From Patiria pectinifera (Eukaryota; Echinodermata; Asteroidea; Valvatida; Asterinidae), in the NCBI GenBank assembly GCA_029964075.1, contig CM057135.1:20300863-20364862 (forward strand): DNA of 64,000 nt. Reading direction: 5' to 3'. The number at the start of each line of letters is the position of its first letter. The stretch's first letter is position 1. The position numbers and the translations under genes were made by a program. Of the stretch, positions 35,159 through 44,550 are shown one piece after another. The notes beneath the pieces are model-generated. The model saw only the letters and a list, made by a program, of their open reading frames with translations. It was not told the DNA's origin and made no database searches.

Positions 35159-36106
35159 TGTGAGGGTAGGCGACGCCCGGCGGCAGCGTCCCTGGGTTGA
35201 AGAACTATGAAGATCCTTCGGATTGGAGGGCGTGTGCCCTCACGGCAAGAGGACTCCCAACACAAGAAATTAATTCAGGTCTTGATTTATTAATATCCTT
35301 TGTACGTATAAAATCCTTGGTGTATATAATCCCTTCAAATCCCTCGTGTATCAAATCCCTGAAATATGACAACATAAATAAATATTTGATACAAAAGTTA
35401 ATCATACAATTTCTACGACATTAAATAATTAAATGTGTATAACATCAGAGAAAATAAACACAATCAAAATAATAAAACCTTGACTCACCCAACTCTTGTG
35501 GGTTTACAATCATGGATTGATTATAAGCCTGTGCCAACACCTTGTGCAATGTACCTAGCATACATGGAAGTAATGAAAATACAGTTTACATTTATAAACA
35601 AACTTCCCTGTAAAATCATGTGTTTCACAGCGCGCAGCTTCAAATAGTAAAATAGTACATGTACCGTGCGCGGTTGTCATGGATATGACCCCAAAGGTCA
35701 CCAAAACTTTCCACACGTTAAGCGCGCACGTGAGCGTAATGCTGTATAGAAAGCAACGCTTCACAGTGTACAAGTACAATTGAATACAAAATCTACGTGT
35801 AAAAGTTGTCACACGCGGGTTCTGTGAATCAAAGTTTAGGCAACAAAAGTTATCCAAAATCAATGCAAAGTGGTCTAATCCAAGATTAATCTCCTGTTTC
35901 AGATACTTCTGTGATCCTTTACGATACCCACTGTTCATTCATTAGACCCAAATCATGATTTAAAAGCAACATAAAAACTGGATATTTACCTGATCGTTTC
36001 TGATCAACCTGCACTTGTCTCATGCAGAGTGCATAAGAGAACTGCACTTTCTAAAAAGGGCGCCCTCTTGGGCTCAGAGGTTGACACTTAAAGTCGGATT
36101 CTCACA
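35159..36106 (-). repeat. 3' LTR of the Gypsy element (948 bp)
   Basis: Direct repeat of 43588-44405, with TGTGAG...CTCACA ends. Confidence 0.9.
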
Positions 36107-36876
36107 ACTTCCCTGCTTTGAATTCACACGTCCCGGGTGGATATTATCACTGTTCCCAAACTCCAGGTGAAAATGTGCATTAACATCCAAGCAAATAAAC
36201 ATACTTATACATAGTTACTTTAAGATCAAATTACTGATATCAATTATACATGTACTACGAATATGGCCCTGAAGCAAAACGTTTATCATTATCTCCGTAT
36301 AATCTGTGTTGATATTAAAACACTTCAACAGTTTAACAACTTTTATAACGTAACTACAGGATATCAATACCTTTAACCTTACACGCTTAAGGAAAAGTAA
36401 TACAACTGAACAATATGGTTGCTTCATCCATATTAAGTCTGTACATGTACATATGGTGTTTTTCGAAACAAACAGTACACATGGATAAAGTAAATGACAA
36501 TCTTCTGTCTTAAAAGATCCTTTTCATCGGAAATGGAAAAAGAGAAGATCATTACTCATGAGCTCTTTATATGTATTTAATACAACAATAACTGCAAAAT
36601 CATTCAAAACATGTTGAATTGGTGGTCGTCAGTGTGGGTATACACCCCGTCCCTACACGTAGAGTCGACACTTCTGACCAACCCACTTGGCAAAAGTCAT
36701 CTTGGAATTCCAAGAAAGACGAAGGAGCATATATATGTCACTTCAATAACAAGATTTACAATATAACCAACATCTTATCATTTTTGTTACTTCTTAGGCT
36801 CTTCTGTTGGGAAAACTTTTTGTTTCCACAATTTATATGGTATATGGCAAGAAACTCTTTATAATACACAAACAAA

Positions 36877-37494
36877 TTAGGATCGATGCATAAGGACTGC
36901 CTCCTTGATACCTCTACAGTACTTGTCCATACCGCTTACATTCAAGTGAACTCCATCGATCAAATGTCCCCTACGGTTGGCCCTACGTTGACAATAGCAG
37001 TGCACCCCCTCAGCATTTTCTAATTTCTTAGGGAGAGCCGCATTGAATCGTCGCACTCTACGATTAAATGCATTTACATCAACTTGCCCTGGCCTAGACA
37101 CTCTAGAGCGTTCTATTATAGTGAAGAATATCACAGAATGAGGAGCAATACCCCAAGTTCTCAAAAGCTCCAAGAACTGCAACACTTTGGACACCAGCGC
37201 TGATGGTGTGATACTTGGATCACAAAGGTCATTCGAACCAAGGTCAACGACTAAAGTGTCGATGGGGTCCCTCTTTAAAGCACGAAGGTAAAATCTGGGA
37301 TTCGAGAAGACCCTATTATATGTTAGGCCTGGATGCCCCTCTAAGGACAGCTTGCATGTTCCGGAGAGACCAATGAGGTCGAGCACTGACCGATGCTGCC
37401 TTTGGGCCTCCGGAGACAGTCGAGACACGAAGGAGTGACCGAACAAGAATACATGAGGTCTTTCTGGCACATCACTTCCTACACGAGCTTGCAT
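36877..37494 (-). CDS. SGNH/GDSL-hydrolase-like protein carried by the Gypsy element
   Basis: A 205-residue frame on the same strand as pol, about 300 bp after it and about 770 bp before the 3' LTR. It has all four SGNH blocks: Ser21 in FLFGHSFVSRL, a glycine block near residues 53-56 (EGHPGLTY), Asn88 in VVDLGSND, and Asp180/His183 in IDGVHLNVSG. SGNH enzymes cleave ester bonds in lipids or carbohydrates (family knowledge). Such domains are known in ORF1 of some CR1/L2 LINEs and in Ngaro-type tyrosine-recombinase elements. I do not know a well-described Gypsy family with one. No signal peptide or membrane segment is visible. The role in the element is unknown. Confidence 0.8.
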   Translation of the reverse strand: MQARVGSDVPERPHVFLFGHSFVSRLSPEAQRQHRSVLDLIGLSGTCKLSLEGHPGLTYNRVFSNPRFYLRALKRDPIDTLVVDLGSNDLCDPSITPSALVSKVLQFLELLRTWGIAPHSVIFFTIIERSRVSRPGQVDVNAFNRRVRRFNAALPKKLENAEGVHCYCQRRANRRGHLIDGVHLNVSGMDKYCRGIKEAVLMHRS

Positions 37495-37795
37495 CGTTAA
37501 GGCAAATGGTCAACCTAATTAAAGAAAAGGTGCAATTAAGGTATGGTTAAGTCAAGAATTTTAAACAAACAAACAACTATATGAAATTCTTTCATGCTGG
37601 TTTATATGTACACGAAATGCATGGAATAGGAGATGGCGAGGTACAAAGGAGGTTGACACCACGTATCGTCCAACAGACGAACTGCCCATGCCCTCAACCA
37701 CTAATCACTACTCGACATGAACGTATCAATAAGTGTTAAACCACCTAATCCTGCAACTGACAATTAGAGTGGCTGTCATAACATGTAGCTAGTAT

Positions 37796-40700
37796 CTACG
37801 TAACATCTTTCGGCCAGCTGCCCGAGCGCTTCCTCTTCAGACGTTCTGAGCGTCGCAGCACCTGGTTACGTTCACTTTGACTTGGTTCGACGTCATCTTT
37901 ACTGTTGGTGTGTGATTGGATTGGACCAGACTCTGTCACACTTGTTGTCTTTGATCCGTCCAATGGTTTGGACTGACTAGGTGGGGCTACAAGGACAAGT
38001 TCTCCCTCTGATTCTGAATCGCTGCCATCTAGGGCACTGAGTTTCTCATTATCAATCAGAGGTAAGCCATGTAATGGATCTTCAAGCTTTTCAAGTAAGC
38101 CTCTCGGATCAGGAATTAACATCTTCCGATTTACCCACTTCTCAACTCCTCCTGTCATTGGCCTAATGGCATACAGGTCCTTTGCAGAATTTGTCTTCAC
38201 GACGATGTATTGATCACTACCAAAGTGATCTCGGAGCTTATGGCGCTCAGTAAACCCGCAATTTTTCAACAGGACGGGGCTACCAACTGGCAGAGCAATC
38301 GCATGGGCCCGCTTATCGTACCGCCTTTTACTGGCATCGGCAGCCTTAACCATCCGCTCTTTCGCCATCTTGAATGCATGCTGGATGAGTTCCGCTTGAT
38401 TTGCGACTGTGTCATCATCCCAGCTTTTGCAAGCATTATTAAGGAGGTGATCCAGGGGAACTGAAGGCAGTCTCCCGAACATAAGAGTGTACGGGGCATA
38501 GCCGGTGATGCTATGAGGAGTTGCGTTATAGATGAAAACAAGATGTGGCAGGAGTTGGGGCCAGTCGCGTCTGTTTTTCTGGTCAAGAGACTTTATCAAG
38601 CCACAGAGCGTCTTATTAAAGCGCTCTGTTTGCCCGTTTCCCTGAGCATGATACGGTGTAGTACGGGTCTTGCGGATGTTGTAGAGTTTGCACAGCTCAT
38701 GAACCAGGCGACTCTCAAAATTTCGTCCCTGATCTGTGTGGATCTGGGTTGGTACTCCGTAGCAAGCAAACCATCTGTCTCTGAGAGCCGCCGCTACTGT
38801 TGTAGCAGTCTGGTCCTTGCATGGTATTGCCACTGAGAATTTTGTGAACGAATCGGTAATCACGAGGACATCCTCATAATTACCACGACCCTTATCAAGT
38901 TTCAAGAAGTCCAGCGCGACTCGTTCAAGGGGCTTGAAGGCCAAAAGGTGCCGCATAGGTGAACGGACTGTAGGAGTTGGGGCTTTCGCTGTGGTGCAGC
39001 GAAAACAATTCTGCACATGCTCACGAACTTGTCCACCCATTCCCGGCCAGAAACAGCGACGCTTTATAAATGCAAGAGTCCGACCACAGCCCTGGTGTCC
39101 CCACTGATCGTGACCAGCTTCAATCACAGCACTACGCATCCGGCTTGGCACCAAAAGTTGGAATACCTGCCCAAGGCCCGGTTCATCTACTACCCGGTAA
39201 AGTGTCCCATTTCGTTCTGTAAGACGAGACCATTCCCTCAGCCAGCCTTGCATCTCAACATGCGAGTCCTGGAAACATGACTCATCCTGTCCAGGCTCCC
39301 AACGGCGCTCCCACCTGTACCAGACTTCTTTCAGGCTTGGGTCCTCCTTCTGCATGGTTGAAAGTTCCGCATGTGAGTATGATGGAAGCACTGAGGAGGT
39401 CCCTTGTTCTGAAGCGCCAGCTTCAAGAATTCCACAACGAAGGGCTGATGAGCCATGGTTGTCTTCAGCAGTTTGAACTTCTGCTGGTAGCAGGGTGCAA
39501 CAGGTAAGGGCTTGGACTACATCGGCAGTGGTGACTTCCTCTGGGGGGTTGCGACTAAGCGCATCAGCACACTTGTTTGTGCGGCCACTTCTATATTTAA
39601 TTTCTAGATCAAAAACAGCCAACTGGGCGACCCAACGCTGCTCCGTCGCACCAAGACGAGCAGTCTGTAGATGAGCCACAGGACTATTGTCAGTCCACAC
39701 GACTGTATGTTTCCCAAGGAGATACGACCGAAATTTATCGGCCACTGCCCATTTCAGGGCGAGCAACTCGAGTTTGAAACTCGACAGGTCGGCGTAGTTT
39801 CTCTCAGCGCCCCTGAGACCCCTACTGGCGTAGGCCACTGGATGGAGCTCTCCGTTGTCATCGCGTTGGGACAAACATGCTCCGACTCCTTTCAGGGAAG
39901 CGTCTACTTCAAGAGTGAAATCTCGATCAAAACGGGGAAAGGCCAAAACTGGAGCCTTGCACAGTGCTTCTTTCAGGAACATGAACGCTTTGTCGGCGTC
40001 ATCAGACCACAAATAACTGTCCGGACCTCCCAACTTCCCTGCTTTTGGGAGTGTCTTAGCTGCCAGCGCATGGAGAGGTGCAGCTGCTTTCGAGAAACCT
40101 CTGACAAACCGCCGATAGTAAGATGCCAGTCCTAAGAAGGATCTCAGCTGATCAGGGCTTGTGGGTGTTGGCCAGTTCTTGATGCGTTCCACCTTACTAG
40201 GATCGACAGAAACCCCTTGATCGCTCACTACATGCCCGAGGTGAGCCACTGATTTTCGGAACAGCTTACATTTAGAACCTTTCAATTTAAGGCCATGTTG
40301 CTTCAATCTCTTGAACACTTCACCCAGGCGCTCCAAGTGCTCTTGGAATGTGGTCGAAAAGACGAGCACGTCATCAAGGTATAATACAAGCTCCGACAAA
40401 TTCAGATCGCCAAACACAAGTTCCATAATGCGTTGGAACGTGCTGGGACTGTTGATAAGGCCTTGTGGTAGGCGGAGGAACTCATACAACCCCCATGGGA
40501 CTCTGAATGCCGTCTTGTGTATGGAGTTAGGATGCATTGCCACCTGGAAGTATCCGTGGGCTAAGTCTAACGACGAGAACAGCTTAGCACCTCCCAATGC
40601 CTCGAGGGTCTCTTCCACTCGAGGGAGGGGGAAGGCATCTTTAACTGTCCTGGCATTGAGGCACCTATAATCTACACAAAGACGAATCTGTCCGTCTTTT

Positions 40701-42148
40701 TTTCTCACAAGGACAATTGGGCTTGCATACTGACTGGACGACTTGCGAATGACTTTCCGATCCAATAGATCCTGAAGCAACTTTTTGACCTCAGCCATCT
40801 GACTGGGAATGATGCGCCGATATGGGAGGTTTATTGCACGATTATCCGTGAGGTTAATCTCGTGCGGTATCGAGTCGTTGTATCCAAGATCATACGGGTG
40901 CATAGAAAATGCATCCATATGTGTTTCTATTACTCTTGCTGCAGCTGCAGCATCAACATCACTTAAACCACTCAGACTCAGACCTGGTGGTAAAAGAAAA
41001 CTTCGCCCGTCTGGGTAGACGAACGATTCTCGTGGTGGCTCAGGTATGTCACCACAAACTTCATCTAGTCCAAGGGGACATTTCTCATTGGGAGAGGTTG
41101 CATCATGGCACTCTCCAACATCAAAATCTGCTGTTGCTACCTGGTGTATAAAGACATTTACCCCATCGTCGCTAGGAGAAACTTCAACTTGGTCGGACAG
41201 ATGCACTACCTGTGCTTTCGCTACATGTGTTCCTGCTTGGATATCTAGAGGATTCTGAGTCACGTTTACTATGAGTACTGGAAAAGAAGATTCCCCAACT
41301 TGCTGAATACCCTCCACAATCTCACATACGGTTGGTGAATCACTGGAAGTCTTAGCTCCCATATCTGCGCCATCTCCCAAAAGGGAAAAAGGTTGGCACG
41401 ACTGCAACAACAAATACTTTCCAACCAAATCAGTGGATGAGTTACTCAGACTACAATGGACAGTCCCAACAGAACATGGGGGGATAACTTCATGACAGCA
41501 CGAAAGAACATCGACCACAGCGTGCATAAACTGGTCACCGAGGTCCCCCTCTACACTAATGTCTGACTCAACAGATCTAAACCAGTGTAGGGCTAGAGAC
41601 CAATCTGGATCTCTCTTGCAGCGCTCAACACAATCCACATTCCGGGAAATATCTCTCAGAACATTACATCCAATTATAACAGGAAATTGTTCTCTCCGAT
41701 CACTCGAAGGGGTAGGCGTGTCTCTGCCAGACACAAGGAAACTAGCATTCAACTTCTGTCCACATACTTCTACAGTTGTCTCGAGATAACCAGCAACGGG
41801 TATCTCCAAATTATTTGAACCAAGTAACCTAACATATTTACTTACATCATAGAGCGATCCAACTCGCTTTACTAAATTATCATGATAGAATCTCCACGAT
41901 ATCAGTGATGATTCGGCCCCCGTATCAAGCACACAGTTTACAGGCACTCCCCCTAGGACAATCTTAGCAGTAGGGCTTTTTGAGAGCAATTTACGCCTAT
42001 CTGCCTGTGTCAGTACCCTATTAATTTCAGTAGACTGAGTGACGGTGGGCTCACATGATTTCCCCCGCGCAGCGCCCTCTACGACGGGGGTGTCCCGTTT
42101 CCCGAGGCATTTTGGGAACTGCTGTCCCCCTGATTTGGAGGAATACAA
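37796..42148 (-). CDS. Gypsy pol polyprotein (protease, RT, RNase H, integrase)
   Basis: A frame of 1450 residues. The protease motif LDTGAESS is at about residue 75, the RT catalytic YLDDVLVFS at about 590, and RNase H (LEVDASLKGVG) at about 745. The integrase zinc finger (HDQWGHQGCGRT, CFRCTTAK) is at about 1015-1055, and the integrase core (ALDFLKLD, HTDQGRNFES, GQTERFNKTL) at about 1080-1180. A C-terminal segment ending in a GPY/F-like region and an acidic-basic tail follows. No chromodomain is apparent. The enzymes copy the RNA genome to DNA and integrate it (family knowledge). Confidence 0.92.
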   Translation of the reverse strand: MYSSKSGGQQFPKCLGKRDTPVVEGAARGKSCEPTVTQSTEINRVLTQADRRKLLSKSPTAKIVLGGVPVNCVLDTGAESSLISWRFYHDNLVKRVGSLYDVSKYVRLLGSNNLEIPVAGYLETTVEVCGQKLNASFLVSGRDTPTPSSDRREQFPVIIGCNVLRDISRNVDCVERCKRDPDWSLALHWFRSVESDISVEGDLGDQFMHAVVDVLSCCHEVIPPCSVGTVHCSLSNSSTDLVGKYLLLQSCQPFSLLGDGADMGAKTSSDSPTVCEIVEGIQQVGESSFPVLIVNVTQNPLDIQAGTHVAKAQVVHLSDQVEVSPSDDGVNVFIHQVATADFDVGECHDATSPNEKCPLGLDEVCGDIPEPPRESFVYPDGRSFLLPPGLSLSGLSDVDAAAAARVIETHMDAFSMHPYDLGYNDSIPHEINLTDNRAINLPYRRIIPSQMAEVKKLLQDLLDRKVIRKSSSQYASPIVLVRKKDGQIRLCVDYRCLNARTVKDAFPLPRVEETLEALGGAKLFSSLDLAHGYFQVAMHPNSIHKTAFRVPWGLYEFLRLPQGLINSPSTFQRIMELVFGDLNLSELVLYLDDVLVFSTTFQEHLERLGEVFKRLKQHGLKLKGSKCKLFRKSVAHLGHVVSDQGVSVDPSKVERIKNWPTPTSPDQLRSFLGLASYYRRFVRGFSKAAAPLHALAAKTLPKAGKLGGPDSYLWSDDADKAFMFLKEALCKAPVLAFPRFDRDFTLEVDASLKGVGACLSQRDDNGELHPVAYASRGLRGAERNYADLSSFKLELLALKWAVADKFRSYLLGKHTVVWTDNSPVAHLQTARLGATEQRWVAQLAVFDLEIKYRSGRTNKCADALSRNPPEEVTTADVVQALTCCTLLPAEVQTAEDNHGSSALRCGILEAGASEQGTSSVLPSYSHAELSTMQKEDPSLKEVWYRWERRWEPGQDESCFQDSHVEMQGWLREWSRLTERNGTLYRVVDEPGLGQVFQLLVPSRMRSAVIEAGHDQWGHQGCGRTLAFIKRRCFWPGMGGQVREHVQNCFRCTTAKAPTPTVRSPMRHLLAFKPLERVALDFLKLDKGRGNYEDVLVITDSFTKFSVAIPCKDQTATTVAAALRDRWFACYGVPTQIHTDQGRNFESRLVHELCKLYNIRKTRTTPYHAQGNGQTERFNKTLCGLIKSLDQKNRRDWPQLLPHLVFIYNATPHSITGYAPYTLMFGRLPSVPLDHLLNNACKSWDDDTVANQAELIQHAFKMAKERMVKAADASKRRYDKRAHAIALPVGSPVLLKNCGFTERHKLRDHFGSDQYIVVKTNSAKDLYAIRPMTGGVEKWVNRKMLIPDPRGLLEKLEDPLHGLPLIDNEKLSALDGSDSESEGELVLVAPPSQSKPLDGSKTTSVTESGPIQSHTNSKDDVEPSQSERNQVLRRSERLKRKRSGSWPKDVT

Positions 42149-42193
42149 TTTGCGCCAGCTGCATTGTTCTGGGCACGCTCCAACGCTTTCTTC

Positions 42194-43254
42194 TTAAAGC
42201 AACTTTTCCACGGGATGGCCAACTTTTCCACAAAAGCTGCACCTTGGGCCGCGGTTACGTCTGTCTAACCTGTGACCTGCCGGGTCAGAGGTCACGCTTA
42301 TTTTTAGTTTTTCAACCGCATCGGTCAACGATTTCATGTGTGTATTGGTCTCGGTCTGTTGCTGCACGAAGCGTTCCATGAGTGTGGTCAGTTGCTTTTG
42401 ACCCTCTGCGAGTCCAACTAGCAACTTCTGTTCCTTACTACCACGCACGCCCGCATTGACTGCATCTATGACTACGCTACCGTCTGCCTGGTCAACTGAG
42501 TATTGCTCACTCTTTGGTTCATTGCTCTGGCCGTCCTCAGAATCCCGCATTAATTTTAGTGCCAATTCGCGAAACTCGAAAAACGACAGCTCCGGTTCAT
42601 CGTGACTTAGTTTGCGCAGCTCACGCCTGATTGCTACGTTTCTAGTGCCCCGAATAAATTGCCTTGTGAGTGCACCATCTCTAAGTTGCGTAAGCGCAGC
42701 CTTCTCATTAGCATCGGTTGACGCTGACTCCATGCGGTCATAGAGTCGGATGAGAGCGCGGCTAAAATCAGCAAGAGTTTCCTCTTCTGACTGATTTCTT
42801 GAATAGAAAGTGCAATTTATTGTTTGGACTGTCTCGGGGGACCCGAACCTACGCCTTAAGAGGGCCAGCACCTTAAGAGGGCAAGCACCTTTCCAAGTGT
42901 GTTCTTACCCTCCTTGGGACAACACAAAATTTCTTCTCGAGCAACACCTCCTAAGTGGTCAATTACTGCACCAACTTGCTCTTCCTCAGAAAGGCCCAGC
43001 TGTCGAGAATAAGACTTGAGGTCTTCTATCCATTCTTTAAGTGTAGGGTCACCAGATTTTTTGGGACTGCCACAAAACTTAGGGAGTTTAATGGTGGGGG
43101 CTCTCTGGTACTTGAGATTTTTGAACGCACCGGCTAGTGTCTCGGCCAGAGCTTGATTAGACTGCTTAATTACATCTGCTAAGCTTTCTGGTGTAGCCAT
43201 AGTTACACAAATGTCACCTGTACAGTACTTATTTAAAATACAATTACTGAACAA
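42194..43254 (-). pseudogene. Gypsy gag region
   Basis: The N-terminal part (MATPESLADVI, IKLPKFCGSP, LKEWIEDLKSYSRQLG) has the shape of a Ty3/Gypsy capsid domain related to PNMA/Arc-type gag. The later part carries RRRFGSPETVQ, a helical region and a CCHC-like knuckle start (CSFCGKVGHP). The region shows about one or two breaks. Confidence 0.75.
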
Positions 43255-43587
43255 AAGTATTCGCTATCTACTCAGAGCAGTAAACAATAATATGGTAGCT
43301 AAAAGGTAGCTAAAAAAATGCGAGTAGTTGTGCAAACTATATCAATACACACATATTTCAATTAAATTATGACCATGGGTGAAACAATACAAGCAATAAT
43401 GCTATAACAGGTAGGAAATTATTTTAGTTTTCCATCAGTGCCTAAACAGCACAAGAAGCACACAAAACTATGGTGCTATAAAATCAGCACAAGAAGTGCA
43501 CACAAATTTGGTGATATAAAATCACATACAAGAGTTGGGGATCATTATTCGATGGTGGAACCCTACATCCTGTCTACGACGCCACTT

Positions 43588-44405
43588 TGTGAGGGTAGGC
43601 GACGCCCGGCGGCAGCGTCCCTGGGTTTGAAGAACTATGAAAATCCTTCGGATTGGAGGGCGTGTGCCCTCACAGCAAGAGGACTCCCAACACAAGAAAT
43701 TAATTCAGGTCTTGGTTTATTAAAAGCCTTTCACGTATATAATCCTTGGTGTATAAAATCCCTTCAAATCCCTCGTGTATCAAATCCCCAACTCTCGTGG
43801 GTTTACAATCATGGATTGATTATAAGCCTGTGCCAACACCTTGTGCAATGTACCGGGCATACATGGAAGTAATGAAAATACAGTTTACATTTATAAACAA
43901 ACTTCCCTGTAAAATCATGTGTTTCACAGCGCGCAGCTTCAAATAGTAAAATAGTACATGTACCGTGCGCGGTTGTCATGGATATGACCCCAAAGGTCAC
44001 CAAAACTTTCCACACGTACAGCGCGCACGTGAGCGTAATGCTGTATAGAAAGCAACGCTTCACAGTGTACAAGTACAATTGAATACAAAATCTACGTGTA
44101 AAAGTTGTCACACGCGGGTTCTGTGAATCAAAGTTTAGGCAACAAAAGTTATCCAAAATCAATGCAAAGTGGTCTAATCCAAGATTAATCTCCTGTTTCA
44201 GATACTTCTGTGATCCTTTACGATACCCACTGTTCATTCATTAGACCCAAATCATGATTTAAAAGCAACATAAAAACTGGATATTTACCTGATCGTTTCT
44301 GATCAACCTGCACTTGTCTCATGCAGAGTGCATAAGAGAACTGCACTTTCTAAAAAGGGCGCCCTCTTGGGCTCAGAGGTTGACACTTAAAGTCGGATTC
44401 TCACA
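43588..44405 (-). repeat. 5' LTR of the Gypsy element (818 bp)
   Basis: Same ends as the 3' LTR and nearly identical where they align. The two LTRs differ in length. Confidence 0.9.
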
Positions 44406-44550
44406 ACAACATAACAACAACAAAACGCACACAAGTACCCGTACCCACGTACGTACGTACGTGACGGTAGCGTAGCGCAGCATACACACTTTTGTCAGTT
44501 GGTTGCTGTTTCGACATTTTCTATTTTTCCAAGCAGTGTAAGACATCGAA

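Larger units (their letters stand above)
35159..44405 (-). mobile_element. Ty3/Gypsy LTR retrotransposon with an SGNH-hydrolase frame; looks nearly whole
   Basis: A 9.2-kb element. Its LTRs begin TGTGAG and end CTCACA (perfect 6-bp inverted termini), and it is flanked by the 4-bp target duplication acaa. On the minus strand the order is 5' LTR, gag, pol (protease, RT, RNase H, integrase), SGNH-like frame, 3' LTR. A tRNA-primer-site-like TGGCGTCGTAGACAGG follows the 5' LTR by a few bases and a purine tract (AAAGCAGGGAAG) precedes the 3' LTR. The alignable LTR halves differ at only a handful of positions, so the insertion is recent. Pol is open throughout; the gag region shows about one or two breaks. 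It lies just upstream of the THAP exon of the neighbouring DNA transposon. Confidence 0.9.

Noticed and set aside
38210-41789. Plus-strand frames inside the Gypsy pol region
   Set aside because: Antisense shadows of the 1450-residue pol frame.
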